A stretch of DNA of 64,000 nucleotides from Gammaproteobacteria bacterium. Its GTDB lineage: Bacteria > Pseudomonadota > Gammaproteobacteria > VBWC01. The position numbers were made by a program, and so were the translations under genes. Shown here in pieces: positions 8,711-17,791 of this stretch. Below the pieces are notes generated by a model. The model was given only the letters and a program-made list of their open reading frames with translations, searched no databases and was not told where the DNA came from. The stretch covers positions 1 through 64,000 of the forward strand of contig JAHFRU010000016.1 in NCBI GenBank assembly GCA_023266115.1, written 5' to 3'. Numbering within the stretch: the stretch's first letter is position 1; each line of letters begins with the position of its first letter.

Positions 8711-9558
8711 AGGCAAACCAGGCCCATTATCCGGTACGTGTGATGTGCCGGTTGCTCGGGATCTCGACAAGCGGGTTTTATGCGTGGTGCGACCGGCCGC
8801 TGTCGACGCGGGCGCGGGAAGACCCCCGGCTGACCGCGTTGATCCACGGCATCCATCGTCGCTCGCGAGACGCCTACGGAGCGCCGTCGATTCATGCCGA
8901 GCTCAAGGACGATCACGACATTCATGTCGGCTGCAAGCGGGTGGCGCGGCTGATGCGGGCGGCAGGCATGACGGGCGTGACGCCGGCGGCCTTCGTCAAG
9001 ACGACCACCGCCGACCCGGTGGCGGATCGCGCGCTCGATCGTGTAGACCGGCAGTTTCAGGCCACGGGACCGGACCGGCTGTGGGTCGCGGACATCACCG
9101 ATATCCCGACCTGGGCCGGCTTGTCTTCATCTCGCCGTGGTGCTCGACGTCTGGTCGCGCCGCATCGTCGGCTGGGCGATGGCGACCCATCTGCGGGCCG
9201 AACTCGTGGTCAGCGCACTCGACATGGCGCTGGCCCAACGGCGACCCCGGTCGGTGATTCATCATTCCGACAGGGGCTGTCAATATACGAGCTACGCCTT
9301 CGGCAAACGCTGCCAGCAGATGGGCGTGATGCCGTCGATGGGCTCGGTCGGTGATGCCTACGACAATGCAATGGCCGAGAGCTTCTTCGCGACGCTCGAG
9401 CGCGAAGTGCTGAACCGGCGCCGTTTCAAGACCCAGGCCGAGGCCCGCATGGCGGTCTTCGAATGGATCGAGGGATGGTATAACCCGCATCGTCGGGCTA
9501 CTTGTCACCCGTCAACTACGAGAGGAAACTATTGACCACTGAAAACGAGGCGGCTTAG
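8707..9558 (+). pseudogene. IS3-family transposase OrfB, two frameshifts
   Basis: The product begins in frame with the IS3 OrfB N-terminus (YPVRVMCRLLGISTSGFYAW) and reaches LWVADITDIPTW with the first catalytic Asp. It then changes frame near 9120; the next part (VVLDVWSRRIVGWAM, VIHHSDRGCQYTS, AYDNAMAESFFATLE) supplies the second Asp and the Glu. A second frame change near 9495 removes the end of the family motif NPHRRHSALGYLSP, the tail resuming as YLSPVNYERKLLTTENEAA before TAG at 9558. The catalytic core is therefore split over three frames and the element is dead. Confidence 0.85.
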
Positions 9559-9597
9559 GTCGCAAACCGTCCACTAAAGCGGGTCAAGTCCAAAGTA

Positions 9598-10848
9598 ATG
9601 TTCTTCTGCCTGTCACGAGATTCGAGGAAGGGTCGGAAATTGAGGCAAGTATCGTTGAAGTCCAGAGAGTGGCGCAAGACCGGGCGACCGGCGCACGCGA
9701 TAGATCCGGAGAAACGTCAAGAGTACCCGGGCAACGTTCCCGCTGTACTCGTCGTCGGCAATGGATTGACAGGCGGAGGTGCTGAAGCCAGATTGTCGAG
9801 GCTTGTGCCGCGGCTTTTCGGAGGCCGGGTTGATCTGGCTTTGTTGACAGGCGGTCATCAACCGGATGCGCCATGTGGCGGGGAAGTTTTCTACCTGGGA
9901 TGGAAGAGCAGGCTGAGTTATCCACGATTGGTGCTCAAATTGTGGCGTATCGTAAAAAATCGCCAGTACGACGTCGTAATGTCTTTTGGCTTGTTTCCTG
10001 TTGCAATTACTTCCCTTGTGCTTATGGGAACAGCGTCGAAGCCCAAGTTCATCGTGAGTGAAATAACCCGGCCGGATGCCGCGGGACCGACGGAAAATAG
10101 TCTCCGGCAATGGATTTATTACTGGTTGCGCAGAAAGCTTTACCGAAGAGGTGATCTAATAACGGCAAACTCGATTGACGGAGTAATCGAGACATGCCGA
10201 TTGGCTGATGCCAAATTGGCGGTTCGGCTGCCGAACATTGTTGATGTCGATCGACTTGGAGCGGACGCCGCCCGGGAGATCATCGATTCGATATCTTTCC
10301 GTCGCTACATAATTTGTATCGGGCGACTTGTCACTATGAAACGTATTAATACGGTGCTGGAGGCCTTGGCGAGAATCGTCCGTCGAGTTGACTGTGGCCT
10401 TGTCATTGTCGGCGATGGTGTGGCACGGCAAGCGCTGGAGGCACAGGTGCAGGGAATGGGTTTACAGGAGTCGGTTATGTTTACGGGAAGATTGGAAAAC
10501 CCGCTGCCGGTGCTGAAACGTGCATCGGCGCTGGTGCTGGCTTCGGAGTATGAGGGCTTCTCCAATTCGGTTCTGGAAGCGATGTTCTGTGATGTTCCGG
10601 TGATTACCAGTTACTGCAGTTCCGATGCGCGCGAAATGTGTGAACAGGGGGCGGCATTGGGCTTCGAGGTCGGGGATGCGGAGCAGCTTGGCGAGCATAT
10701 CGTCTCAATCGTTACTGACGAAGCGCTCGGTCAGGGGCTGGTGCAGCGCGCCCGGGAGTATCGCGCTCCGCATGCGATGGACCGGGCGATCCCGGTTTAC
10801 GAGGATCTGATTCTCCGGGTGGCAGGGTACGAAGGATCCTGGCGATGA
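9598..10848 (+). CDS. GT4 family glycosyltransferase
   Basis: A family 4 retaining glycosyltransferase with GT-B fold. The N-terminal domain starts with VPAVLVVGNGLTGGGAEARL. The C-terminal nucleotide-sugar domain has IICIGRLVTMKRINTVLEAL, GLVIVGDG and the E-x7-E motif in SEYEGFSNSVLEAMFCDVPV. It probably adds one sugar to a lipid-linked exopolysaccharide or O-antigen unit on the cytoplasmic face. The ATG at 9598 lies only 6 bases after the IS end, and the first 45 residues are basic and unlike the family, so the native start and promoter were probably lost or lie further in. It overlaps the next gene by 4 bases (ATGA). Confidence 0.82.
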   Translation: MFFCLSRDSRKGRKLRQVSLKSREWRKTGRPAHAIDPEKRQEYPGNVPAVLVVGNGLTGGGAEARLSRLVPRLFGGRVDLALLTGGHQPDAPCGGEVFYLGWKSRLSYPRLVLKLWRIVKNRQYDVVMSFGLFPVAITSLVLMGTASKPKFIVSEITRPDAAGPTENSLRQWIYYWLRRKLYRRGDLITANSIDGVIETCRLADAKLAVRLPNIVDVDRLGADAAREIIDSISFRRYIICIGRLVTMKRINTVLEALARIVRRVDCGLVIVGDGVARQALEAQVQGMGLQESVMFTGRLENPLPVLKRASALVLASEYEGFSNSVLEAMFCDVPVITSYCSSDAREMCEQGAALGFEVGDAEQLGEHIVSIVTDEALGQGLVQRAREYRAPHAMDRAIPVYEDLILRVAGYEGSWR

Positions 10849-12014
10849 TCCGGGTTGTGCACTGCGTGGGTAGTCTCGCACCACGCTACGGCGGCCCGGC
10901 ACGTACTGTCACTGCTCTTACCGATAATTTGGCGGCTGAGGATGATTGTGCGGTGGTCTTGCTAAGTCAGCGTCGCCAGAACGATGGTGTGGTCACAGCG
11001 GCGACAGACTCACGGGTCGATCGACGAATGGCGGACTCCGCCCTTGATATCGGGTTGGTGGCGAGCTGGCCACTCAAGCGCATGCTCTACTCGCTGGTTC
11101 GTGAACGCGCGCCGTCGCTGTTGCACGATCACGGTATCTGGAGGCCCTGCAATCATTACGTCGCGGCTGCGGCACGCAGATTCGGAATTCCTCTGATGAT
11201 TCACCCACGAGGGATGCTGGAGTCCTGGTCCCTGCAGCATCACGGCCGGAGAAAGCGCCTGGCACTACGGCTTTATCAGTACCGGGATCTGGAAACGGCG
11301 GCAGTGCTTTTTGCCACTGCGGACCAGGAGGCTGAGAGTATTCGCCGGCTGGGTTTGCGACAGCCGATTGCCATCATCCCGAACGGGGTGAAAATTGCTT
11401 CGCCTCGACTGGATCAAGCGTTACGCAAGGGGGTGCCGCAAGGCCCGCGTACCGCTTTGTTTCTCAGTCGTATCCATCCAAAGAAAGGTTTATTGAATCT
11501 GATTGACGCGTGGAACCGGTTGCGACCGGTGGATTGGCGTTTGCGGCTGGCCGGTCCGGATGAAGGCGGACATCGGGCCGAAGTCATGCGGCGGGCCCGG
11601 ACGCTTGGCCTCGATGCTTCGGTGGATTACGTCGGAGAAGTCGACGGCGATGCCAAGGCCACATTGTACGAGCATGCCGATTTGTTCGTTCTGCCAAGTT
11701 TCAGCGAAAATTTCGGGGTGGTGGTTGCCGAGGCCCTCGCCTATGGCGTGCCGGTGATTACGACGAAAGGGACTCCGTGGCAGGGGTTGCAGCAGCACGA
11801 GTGCGGCTGGTGGATTGATCCGGATGTGGATGCGTTGCTTGAGGCCTTGCGCGCCGCAACGACTATGAGTCCGGCGATGCTGCGGGCAATGGGCAACAAC
11901 GGACCGGCGTACGCGCGCGAGTTCGACTGGGCCAGCATCGCGCGGCAGACGGCCGATGTTTATCGCTGGGTATTGGGCCAGGGGCCCATGCCGGGCTGCG
12001 TGGTCGTTGATTAA
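10845..12014 (+). CDS. GT4 family glycosyltransferase
   Basis: A 389-residue GT-B glycosyltransferase. The N-terminal half contains VVHCVGSLAPRYGGPARTV, the Gly-rich acceptor loop of this group, and HDHGIWRPCNHYVAAAARR. The C-terminal half has TALFLSRIHPKKGLLNLIDA, LRLAGPDEGGHRAEV and the E-x7-E motif in SFSENFGVVVAEALAYGVPV. Members of this subgroup act in exopolysaccharide repeat assembly. The ATG overlaps the stop of the previous glycosyltransferase, so both are one transcript and probably act sequentially. The donor sugar cannot be read from sequence. Confidence 0.85.
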   Translation: MIRVVHCVGSLAPRYGGPARTVTALTDNLAAEDDCAVVLLSQRRQNDGVVTAATDSRVDRRMADSALDIGLVASWPLKRMLYSLVRERAPSLLHDHGIWRPCNHYVAAAARRFGIPLMIHPRGMLESWSLQHHGRRKRLALRLYQYRDLETAAVLFATADQEAESIRRLGLRQPIAIIPNGVKIASPRLDQALRKGVPQGPRTALFLSRIHPKKGLLNLIDAWNRLRPVDWRLRLAGPDEGGHRAEVMRRARTLGLDASVDYVGEVDGDAKATLYEHADLFVLPSFSENFGVVVAEALAYGVPVITTKGTPWQGLQQHECGWWIDPDVDALLEALRAATTMSPAMLRAMGNNGPAYAREFDWASIARQTADVYRWVLGQGPMPGCVVVD

Positions 12015-12068
12015 ACAGCAGGCTCGGTCGGGTATCTGCGGCAATCAATATAATTAGGAGAGAGGGGA

Positions 12069-12818
12069 GTGCAAGGGAGCAGCGAAATTGAAGCGAGATG
12101 GTTTCCCGAGGTCGGCGCCGGCGGGTTCACGTCGCTGGATGGGACCATCGAGTTTTATACCCGGATTAATGCGCTGCTGGAGCCGGGTATGACCGTTCTC
12201 GATTTCGGCGGAGGGCGCGGCGTAACCTTCATCGAAAGCGCCAGCAGCTACAAACAACAGCTCATGATGTTGCGCGGCAAGGTCGCGAAAGTTATCGCCT
12301 GCGATGTCGACGAGGCGGTGTTGATCAATCCTGCGGCGGACGAGACCGTGGTGATTCGCGCGGACGCGCCACTGCCGTTTGCCGACGGAACCTTTGACTT
12401 GATTGTGAGCGATTTCGTGTTTGAGCACATTGCGGATCCATTGTTTGTGTCGGGGGAGTTGCGGCGGGTATTGAAGCCCGGCGGCTGGATCTGCGCGCGG
12501 ACACCGAACAAGTACTGCGTGATTTCTTTGCTGACCCGGTTGATTCATAACTCCCGACATTCGCACGTCCTGCGCTGGGTGCAGCCGGAGAGGAAATCTA
12601 TTGATGTGTTTCCGACGGTGTATAAGATGAATAGTAAACGGGATATTTGCACGTGGTTCGGGCCGGATAAGTTTGATAACTTTACCTACCGCTACGAAGC
12701 GGAGCCTTCGTATTTTTTTAACAATCATGTCGTGTTTGCGTTAATGTTGTTGTTCAACAGATTGTCGCCACCGGTGATAAAATCCGGGCTCTTCGTGTTC
12801 TTGAGGAAAAGGAAGTAA
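12069..12818 (+). CDS. Class I SAM-dependent methyltransferase
   Basis: A 249-residue methyltransferase. Motif I is TVLDFGGGRGVTF (SAM-binding glycine loop), followed by IACDVDEAV (acidic end of strand 2), LPFADGTFDLIVSDFVFEHI (motif II region) and LRRVLKPGGWICART (motif III). This is the UbiE/Methyltransf_11 type. In a polysaccharide cluster it probably methylates a sugar or a lipid-linked intermediate; the substrate is not known. Start is GTG at 12069, preceded by AGGAGAGAGGGGA, a strong ribosome binding site; no ATG fits. Confidence 0.82.
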   Translation: MQGSSEIEARWFPEVGAGGFTSLDGTIEFYTRINALLEPGMTVLDFGGGRGVTFIESASSYKQQLMMLRGKVAKVIACDVDEAVLINPAADETVVIRADAPLPFADGTFDLIVSDFVFEHIADPLFVSGELRRVLKPGGWICARTPNKYCVISLLTRLIHNSRHSHVLRWVQPERKSIDVFPTVYKMNSKRDICTWFGPDKFDNFTYRYEAEPSYFFNNHVVFALMLLFNRLSPPVIKSGLFVFLRKRK

Positions 12819-12819
12819 G

Positions 12820-13434
12820 TGATCAGTTTTTTGTCGCAGGGCTACTGCTATTACACCGCTTAACAAAGCTCGCCGTCTCACTGCTGCCCCGCCCCTCTCG
12901 CTGGGCAATAAGGTAGGACGAGGCATCTGGAACCTCGTTTGGCTGGTGCTGTATCGGCCTACGCCGCGGCTATTTCATCCGTGGCGGCGTTTTGTTCTGC
13001 GCCTGTTCGGTGCGAAGATCGGCAAGGCGGTGCGTGCTTATCCATCGGCGCGGGTCTGGGCGCCGTGGAATCTGGAGATGGGCGACTACAGTTGCCTGGG
13101 TGACCACGTCGACTGCTATTGCGTCGACAAGATCCGGATCGGCGCTCATGCGACGGTTAGCCAGTACAGCTATTTGTGTGCCGCCAGTCATGATTATACC
13201 GATCCCGCGATGCCGCTGATGACGGCCCCGATCTCTATCGGTGAGCGTGCCTGGGTGACGGCGGACGTGTTTGTGGCGCCGGGTATCAGTATTGGTGAAG
13301 GCGCGGTAGTCCTGGCGCGATCCAGTGTATTTAGAGACATCGAGCCGTGGGTCGTCGCGGCAGGTAGTCCGGCTACAGCGATCAAGCCGCGCGTCTGGCG
13401 GCAAGGCACGGAGACTGACCATGATGCCATGTAA
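12820..13434 (+). CDS. WcaF-like sugar O-acetyltransferase with apparent frameshift
   Basis: The protein is a left-handed beta-helix (hexapeptide) acetyltransferase close to colanic-acid WcaF. It contains LGNKVGRGIWNLVWLVLYRP, PRLFHPWRRFVLRLFGAKIG, GDYSCLGDHVDCYCVDKIRI, the catalytic-region SHDYTDPAMPL, then GERAWVTADVFVAPGISIGE and VAAGSPATAIKPR. The conserved N-terminal part is open back to 12823 but has no ATG/GTG/TTG before GTG 12946, which would cut off about 20 conserved residues. A GTG at 12820 with AGGAAGTAA upstream lies one frame away; removing one T from the T6 run at 12827-12832 joins the two. It is either a mutation, a sequencing error or slippage. Confidence 0.7.
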
Positions 13435-13545
13435 CAGCGCTGGATATGGCGGTGTAAGTTCGGTCCTGAAGGGCCAGAAGAGTTATCCAGGGTGTGCGGT
13501 ACTGCCGTCGCGTGTTGAATTCATGACGACGACTTTGCGCATACT

Positions 13546-14445
13546 ATGAAACTCGTCGCCGTCGTTCTGACATTGAATGAGGCGCAGCACCTGCCGCGTT
13601 GCCTGGCGAGTCTCGAGGGTGTGGCGAATCAGGTGCTGGTCGCCGACTCCTACTCGACCGATGACACCCTGACAATCGCACAGGCTCACGGCGCGCGGGT
13701 CGTGCAGCATCCGTTTGTGACATGCGCCGCGCAATTCAACTGGGCGCTGACCCAGCTGGACAAGGACTGTGACTGGGTACTGCGCATTGATGCCGATGAA
13801 TATCTGACCCCGGAGCTGGCGGCGGAAATTTGGCAACGGCTGCCGCAGCTCGGTCCCGACGTCGATGGCGTCTACTGCGGCCGGCGTATGACCTTCCAGC
13901 GCCAGCTCATCCGCTTCGGCGGTGTATTTCCGGTGCAGGTGCTGCGGTTGTTTCGTTATGGTCGGGGGCAATGCGAGAATCGCTGGATGGACGAGCATAT
14001 CAATGTGGCCGGTCGGACCGTTCATTTCAAAGGCGAGCTGATTGACGACAATCTCAATGCACTCACCTGGTGGACCGAAAAACACAACCGTTACGCCAGC
14101 CGCGAGGCGGTGGAACTGCTCAATCTGAAATATGGTTTCAAGCTGGAAGATTCGGCCGCCTGTCTCGGCGGCGGGGTTCGGGAGCGGGGACGGAGACGCT
14201 GGCTGAAAGAGTCGGTTTACGCGCGGTTGCCCGGCGGCCTGCGGGCCTTCGCTTATTTCTTTTATCGCTATGTACTCCGGCTCGGCTTCCTCGATGGCCG
14301 GGCTGGCGCGTCTTTTCATTTTCTGCAGGGTTTCTGGTACCGCTATCTGGTGGATGCAAAGGTGGCGGAGGTGAGGCGCTATATGCGTACCCATTCCTGC
14401 GATGTCACTACGGCAATCGAACAAGTGTTGGAAATTCGGGTTTAG
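13546..14445 (+). CDS. GT2 family glycosyltransferase (WaaE/KdtX-like)
   Basis: A 299-residue GT-A inverting glycosyltransferase. The N-terminus VAVVLTLNEAQHLPRCLASL and ADSYSTDDTLTIAQAHGARV form the nucleotide-sugar site, and VLRIDADEYLTPEL carries the metal-binding DxD. The C-terminal part has FYRYVLRLGFLDGRAGASFHF, a weakly hydrophobic stretch seen in the LPS-core WaaE/LgtF subgroup. It probably adds a glucose- or GlcNAc-type residue to the polysaccharide unit. No ribosome binding site is obvious; an eight-codon reading frame from ATG 13523 ends in TGA overlapping the ATG, which could couple translation. Confidence 0.82.
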   Translation: MKLVAVVLTLNEAQHLPRCLASLEGVANQVLVADSYSTDDTLTIAQAHGARVVQHPFVTCAAQFNWALTQLDKDCDWVLRIDADEYLTPELAAEIWQRLPQLGPDVDGVYCGRRMTFQRQLIRFGGVFPVQVLRLFRYGRGQCENRWMDEHINVAGRTVHFKGELIDDNLNALTWWTEKHNRYASREAVELLNLKYGFKLEDSAACLGGGVRERGRRRWLKESVYARLPGGLRAFAYFFYRYVLRLGFLDGRAGASFHFLQGFWYRYLVDAKVAEVRRYMRTHSCDVTTAIEQVLEIRV

Positions 14446-14573
14446 CGAGCGGCCGCGACAGTTTTTGGTGTTGTAGCGACGGGCCTGTGAAAGGCGGGCC
14501 AATATCGGCATGATGGCGATCCGGAAATTCGCGCGCGTTGGTCTTGGTGGTATGCGTTGTAAGGAGTGCAACG

Positions 14574-15467
14574 ATGAGTGTCATTAACAGCCTGGGGTTT
14601 ATCACCCGGCATCCACTGACGCGGCACGCCCGGCTTGCCGCCCTTACCCGTTGGTTGAGGTGGCAGGTAGGGAGCAGGTTGTTGCCCGGGCCGGTGATTG
14701 TTCCCTTTGTGAACGACGCAAGGCTCATCGTCCAACCGGGAATGACCGGTGCTACCGGTAACATTTACTGTGGCTTGCACGAATTTGAAGATATGGCGTT
14801 GGTCTTGCACGCGCTGCGTCCGGACGATGTGTTTGTAGACGTCGGGGCGAATGTAGGGTCCTACACTGTTCTTGCGGGAGGTGCGGCGGGCGCGCGCTGT
14901 ATCAGCATTGAGCCGATCCCTGGCACGTTCGCGTGGCTACGGCAGAACATTGCTATCAATGGCCTGAGCGACCGGGTGCAGGCTTTGAATATTGGTGTGG
15001 GACGAGCGGCGGGGACGCTGCGTTTTACGGGTGGACTCGACACGACGAATCATGTGCTAGATGACGATGAGCGCGTGGCTGACACGCTTGCGATGCCGGT
15101 ACAAACACTCGACGCGGTGCTGAACGAGGTCGGCCCGACGCTGATCAAGATCGACGTCGAGGGATTCGAGACGGAGGTCGTCGCCGGCGCCGAACGTACT
15201 TTGGGTTCCCCGGATCTGCTGGCAGTCATCATGGAGCTCAATGGGAGCGGCGATCGTTATGGCTTTGATGAGGATGCCCTGCATCAGCGAATGATGGAAT
15301 TCGGCTTTGAAAGCTGTCATTACCGGCCGTTTGAGCGCGAGCTGGAAATACTGCACGGAGCTCGGGCCGGCAGCGGCAACACGCTGTACGTGCGCGATGT
15401 GGCAAAGCTGGCCGGCCGGGTCAAAACGGCGCCGCGATTCCATTTGGGGATCGGTGTAGGGATATAA
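14574..15467 (+). CDS. FkbM family methyltransferase
   Basis: A 297-residue protein with the FkbM methyltransferase core. The SAM loop is DVFVDVGANVGSYTVLAGG, the acidic residue is in CISIEPIPGTFAWLRQN, and the C-terminal signature is LIKIDVEGFETEVVAGAERT followed by VIMELNG. FkbM enzymes O-methylate hydroxyls of natural products and sugars; in this context the acceptor is probably a polysaccharide sugar. ATG 14574 has AAGGAGTGCAACG directly upstream, which decides the start over earlier in-frame codons. It is the second methyltransferase of the cluster, suggesting a multiply methylated glycan. Confidence 0.85.
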   Translation: MSVINSLGFITRHPLTRHARLAALTRWLRWQVGSRLLPGPVIVPFVNDARLIVQPGMTGATGNIYCGLHEFEDMALVLHALRPDDVFVDVGANVGSYTVLAGGAAGARCISIEPIPGTFAWLRQNIAINGLSDRVQALNIGVGRAAGTLRFTGGLDTTNHVLDDDERVADTLAMPVQTLDAVLNEVGPTLIKIDVEGFETEVVAGAERTLGSPDLLAVIMELNGSGDRYGFDEDALHQRMMEFGFESCHYRPFERELEILHGARAGSGNTLYVRDVAKLAGRVKTAPRFHLGIGVGI

Positions 15468-15610
15468 ATTGCCGAGCGTATAAATGCGCACGCAATAGTT
15501 TATTTGCCCTTTGCCGCATCGAAGCCCTATCTGAATTTTTACTGAGCATTATTATTGATAATATAAGGATGCCTTGATATCCGGATGACCGGGTTCGCAG
15601 GGTAAACGAA

Positions 15611-16831
15611 TTGAAGATCATTTTTCTCAACCGGTTTTTCTACCCAGACCATTCCGCCACCAGTCAGCTTTTGACGGATCTTGCCTGTTACCTGGCCGGG
15701 CAGGGCATGGAAATCCACGTGGTGACCAGTCGTCAGCGCTACGATGATGCGGCGGCACAGTTGCCTGCGTCTGACCTGGTTCAGGGCGTCCATGTTCATC
15801 GCGTCTGGACATCGCGATTTGGCCGAGACTGGTTGCCGGGGCGCGCCGTTGATTATCTAAGTTATTACCTTAGTGTTGCGTGGTGTCTACTTCGGCTACT
15901 TGAAAAGAATAATGTCGTTGTGGCGAAGACGGACCCTCCGTTGATTTCCATCGTGGCGGCGGTGGTGTCAAAACTGCGAGGCGCAAGGCAGGTCAACTGG
16001 ATTCAGGATCTGTTCCCCGAGGTGGCCATGGCCCTGAATGTGCGCGGCATGGACGGCTGGTTTGGCGGGTTTTTGAAGAAGTGGCGTAATAGCTCCTTGC
16101 GTTTTGCCAAAGCAAATGTGGTGCTTGGCGAGCGAATGGGGGAGTGTTTGCGCAGCGAGGGCGTGCGCGACAATATCGTCGTTATTCCTAACTGGGCGGA
16201 TGGTGACGCGATCCGGCCGCTTGCCCATGAGGAGAACGCGTTACGCAAGGCTTGGGGTCTCACTGACAGGTTTGTGGTGTGTTATTCGGGGAACATGGGC
16301 CGAGTGCATGAATTCGGCACGATACTCGATGCGGCCGAGTTGCTTAAGAATGAGCAGGGGCCTGTTTTTCTGTTTATTGGTGGTGGGCCGCGGCGCGGAC
16401 AGGTTGCGGAAGAGGTTACAGCGCGCGGATTAAGTAATGTGATGTTTCAGTCGTATCAGGCGCGCGAGCGTTTGCGCGAAAGCCTGGGCGTGGCGGATGT
16501 CCATGTAGTATCGCTGCTACCCTCAATGGAAGGCTTGATTGTGCCGAGCAAGTTTTATGGCATTGCGGCGGCAGGCAGGCCGACACTATTTATTGGCGAT
16601 GTGAATGGCGAAGTGCCCGCAGTTCTCGGTGCAGAGCATTGCGGAGTGGCGTTACAGATCGGTAACAGTGCTGGGTTGCGTGATGCTATCAAGACCTTGA
16701 TTGATGATGAGGCCGGCCGTATCGCTATGGGAGAACGGGCCCGGTGCGTGTTCGAGCGGCAGTTTGATAAGCCGGTGGCATTGATAAAGTGGCGCGATTT
16801 GTTAGAGAAGGTAATGAACGAAGGGCGGTGA
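15611..16831 (+). CDS. GT4 glycosyltransferase, WcaI-like
   Basis: A 406-residue GT-B glycosyltransferase resembling colanic acid WcaI. The N-terminus IIFLNRFFYPDHSATSQLL is typical, as are VVAKTDPPLISIVAAVVSKL and NWIQDLFPEVAMAL. The donor domain has VVCYSGNMGRVHEFGTILDA and MEGLIVPSKFYGIAAAGRP, where the usual E-x7-E is present as E-GLIVPSK. WcaI-type enzymes transfer a fucose or similar sugar during repeat assembly. The start is TTG at 15611, consistent with the family N-terminus; no ATG is available. A 140-bp gap with AT-rich sequence precedes it and may hold a promoter. Confidence 0.83.
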   Translation: MKIIFLNRFFYPDHSATSQLLTDLACYLAGQGMEIHVVTSRQRYDDAAAQLPASDLVQGVHVHRVWTSRFGRDWLPGRAVDYLSYYLSVAWCLLRLLEKNNVVVAKTDPPLISIVAAVVSKLRGARQVNWIQDLFPEVAMALNVRGMDGWFGGFLKKWRNSSLRFAKANVVLGERMGECLRSEGVRDNIVVIPNWADGDAIRPLAHEENALRKAWGLTDRFVVCYSGNMGRVHEFGTILDAAELLKNEQGPVFLFIGGGPRRGQVAEEVTARGLSNVMFQSYQARERLRESLGVADVHVVSLLPSMEGLIVPSKFYGIAAAGRPTLFIGDVNGEVPAVLGAEHCGVALQIGNSAGLRDAIKTLIDDEAGRIAMGERARCVFERQFDKPVALIKWRDLLEKVMNEGR

Positions 16832-16976
16832 GAAAAAGAAACGGTGCTCTATCAGGTCCGTGGGTGGATTCCTGTCCCGCCAATAGCTAGTAGCCTCATG
16901 TCTGACGCAGCGGAAACCACCATAGTGCACGTTTTGCGGGCAACGGAGCCCCGGATGAAGACGCCGGCGACGGGTA

Positions 16977-17309
16977 TTGTCGGGGTCGGGCGTTCGTTCG
17001 GATGACCGCGGGACCATAATTCCCGGGTCGCCCAGTATCTGGAACGAGGCCTTGAAAACAGCGGTGCCGGTCGGGCGGTTCGGTTGGCAACGCATTATCG
17101 TCGTGACCGATCCACCGCCTATGCACCGATCGAAGTGGGCCTTCGAGACGGCGCCTGAGCCGCTCGGCACAATGGCGGTTATGGTGGCGCCGCGGCTGCC
17201 GGCATGTGATGCCGAACAGTGGTGGAAGAGTGCATCGTCACGGACATATGTGTTTCCACGTGCTCGAAAATGGCGCATTACCGGGCGTTCTATGGCCGGG
17301 GCCGGGTAA
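16977..17309 (+). pseudogene. Possible YdcF/DUF218-like remnant
   Basis: The 110-residue frame contains WQRIIVVTDPPPMHRSKWAF and VMVAPRLPACDAEQWW, which resemble the C-terminal part of YdcF/SanA/ElyC-type DUF218 proteins (an VVTDPPHM-R--WAF segment followed by a WDAD-WW segment). The part after QWWK does not resemble the family end, and no N-terminal half with the nucleotide-like GG-D motifs is seen upstream. DUF218 proteins often occur in exopolysaccharide clusters, which fits. I regard this as a decayed relic, with limited confidence in the family. Confidence 0.35.
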
Positions 17310-17791
17310 TGGCGAGAGCATGTGTTCGGGTGGTTGCGACTCGACGCAACAATGATGTCCGGCTGTTGAGGTGGGTTGATCGCTCACCATAGTTCGTGTG
17401 ACAGCAGTTGTTCTTCGTGGTCGTGATAGAAGTAGTATTTACGATATGCAAAAAAAGTCGCATAGACGTTTTTGTCAGAATAAATCATAATTTTATCCTG
17501 CTGTCAGGGGCGAGTATTTTTCAGTCGTAACGCCGCCGGTTACCGATGTGTTTGCCGGAACAGGTATGTCGGGCTGCGTTCGCGTGACCATTATCCCGGT
17601 CCCTGTGTCTGGTCGGCGCACGAAAAGTTGTTGATTGGCTCATCAGTGTCAGTAATGGCAGTGGCCGTGGTTTTCTGTGGCTGGCGAGAAGGGATCTATC
17701 GTTGGATATATGCGGCAAGCCTGGCGCATGCCGCACCGGTGGGTGTCAGAGCGCCCACGCCTAATAACCTGAACGGGAACGCATAACGAGC
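17310..17791. other. Intergenic, AT-rich centre, no gene
   Basis: No gene is supported. An AT-rich stretch at 17430-17520 contrasts with the surrounding GC-rich DNA and is a plausible promoter region for the WecA-like gene; TTGTCA at 17473-17478 is a possible -35 box, but I could not pair it with a convincing -10. Confidence 0.3.

Larger units (their letters stand above)
8339..9592 (+). mobile_element. IS3-family insertion sequence, full length but decayed
   Basis: A 1254-bp element with terminal inverted repeats TGGACTTGACCGGCTT (left) and, reversed, TGGACTTGACCCGCTT (right), each followed by a shared GTGGAC. It contains the usual overlapping orfA and orfB. No short direct repeat flanks it, consistent with a later deletion at one end. 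Insertion was into the OrfA part of IS remnant copy 2. Confidence 0.85.
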
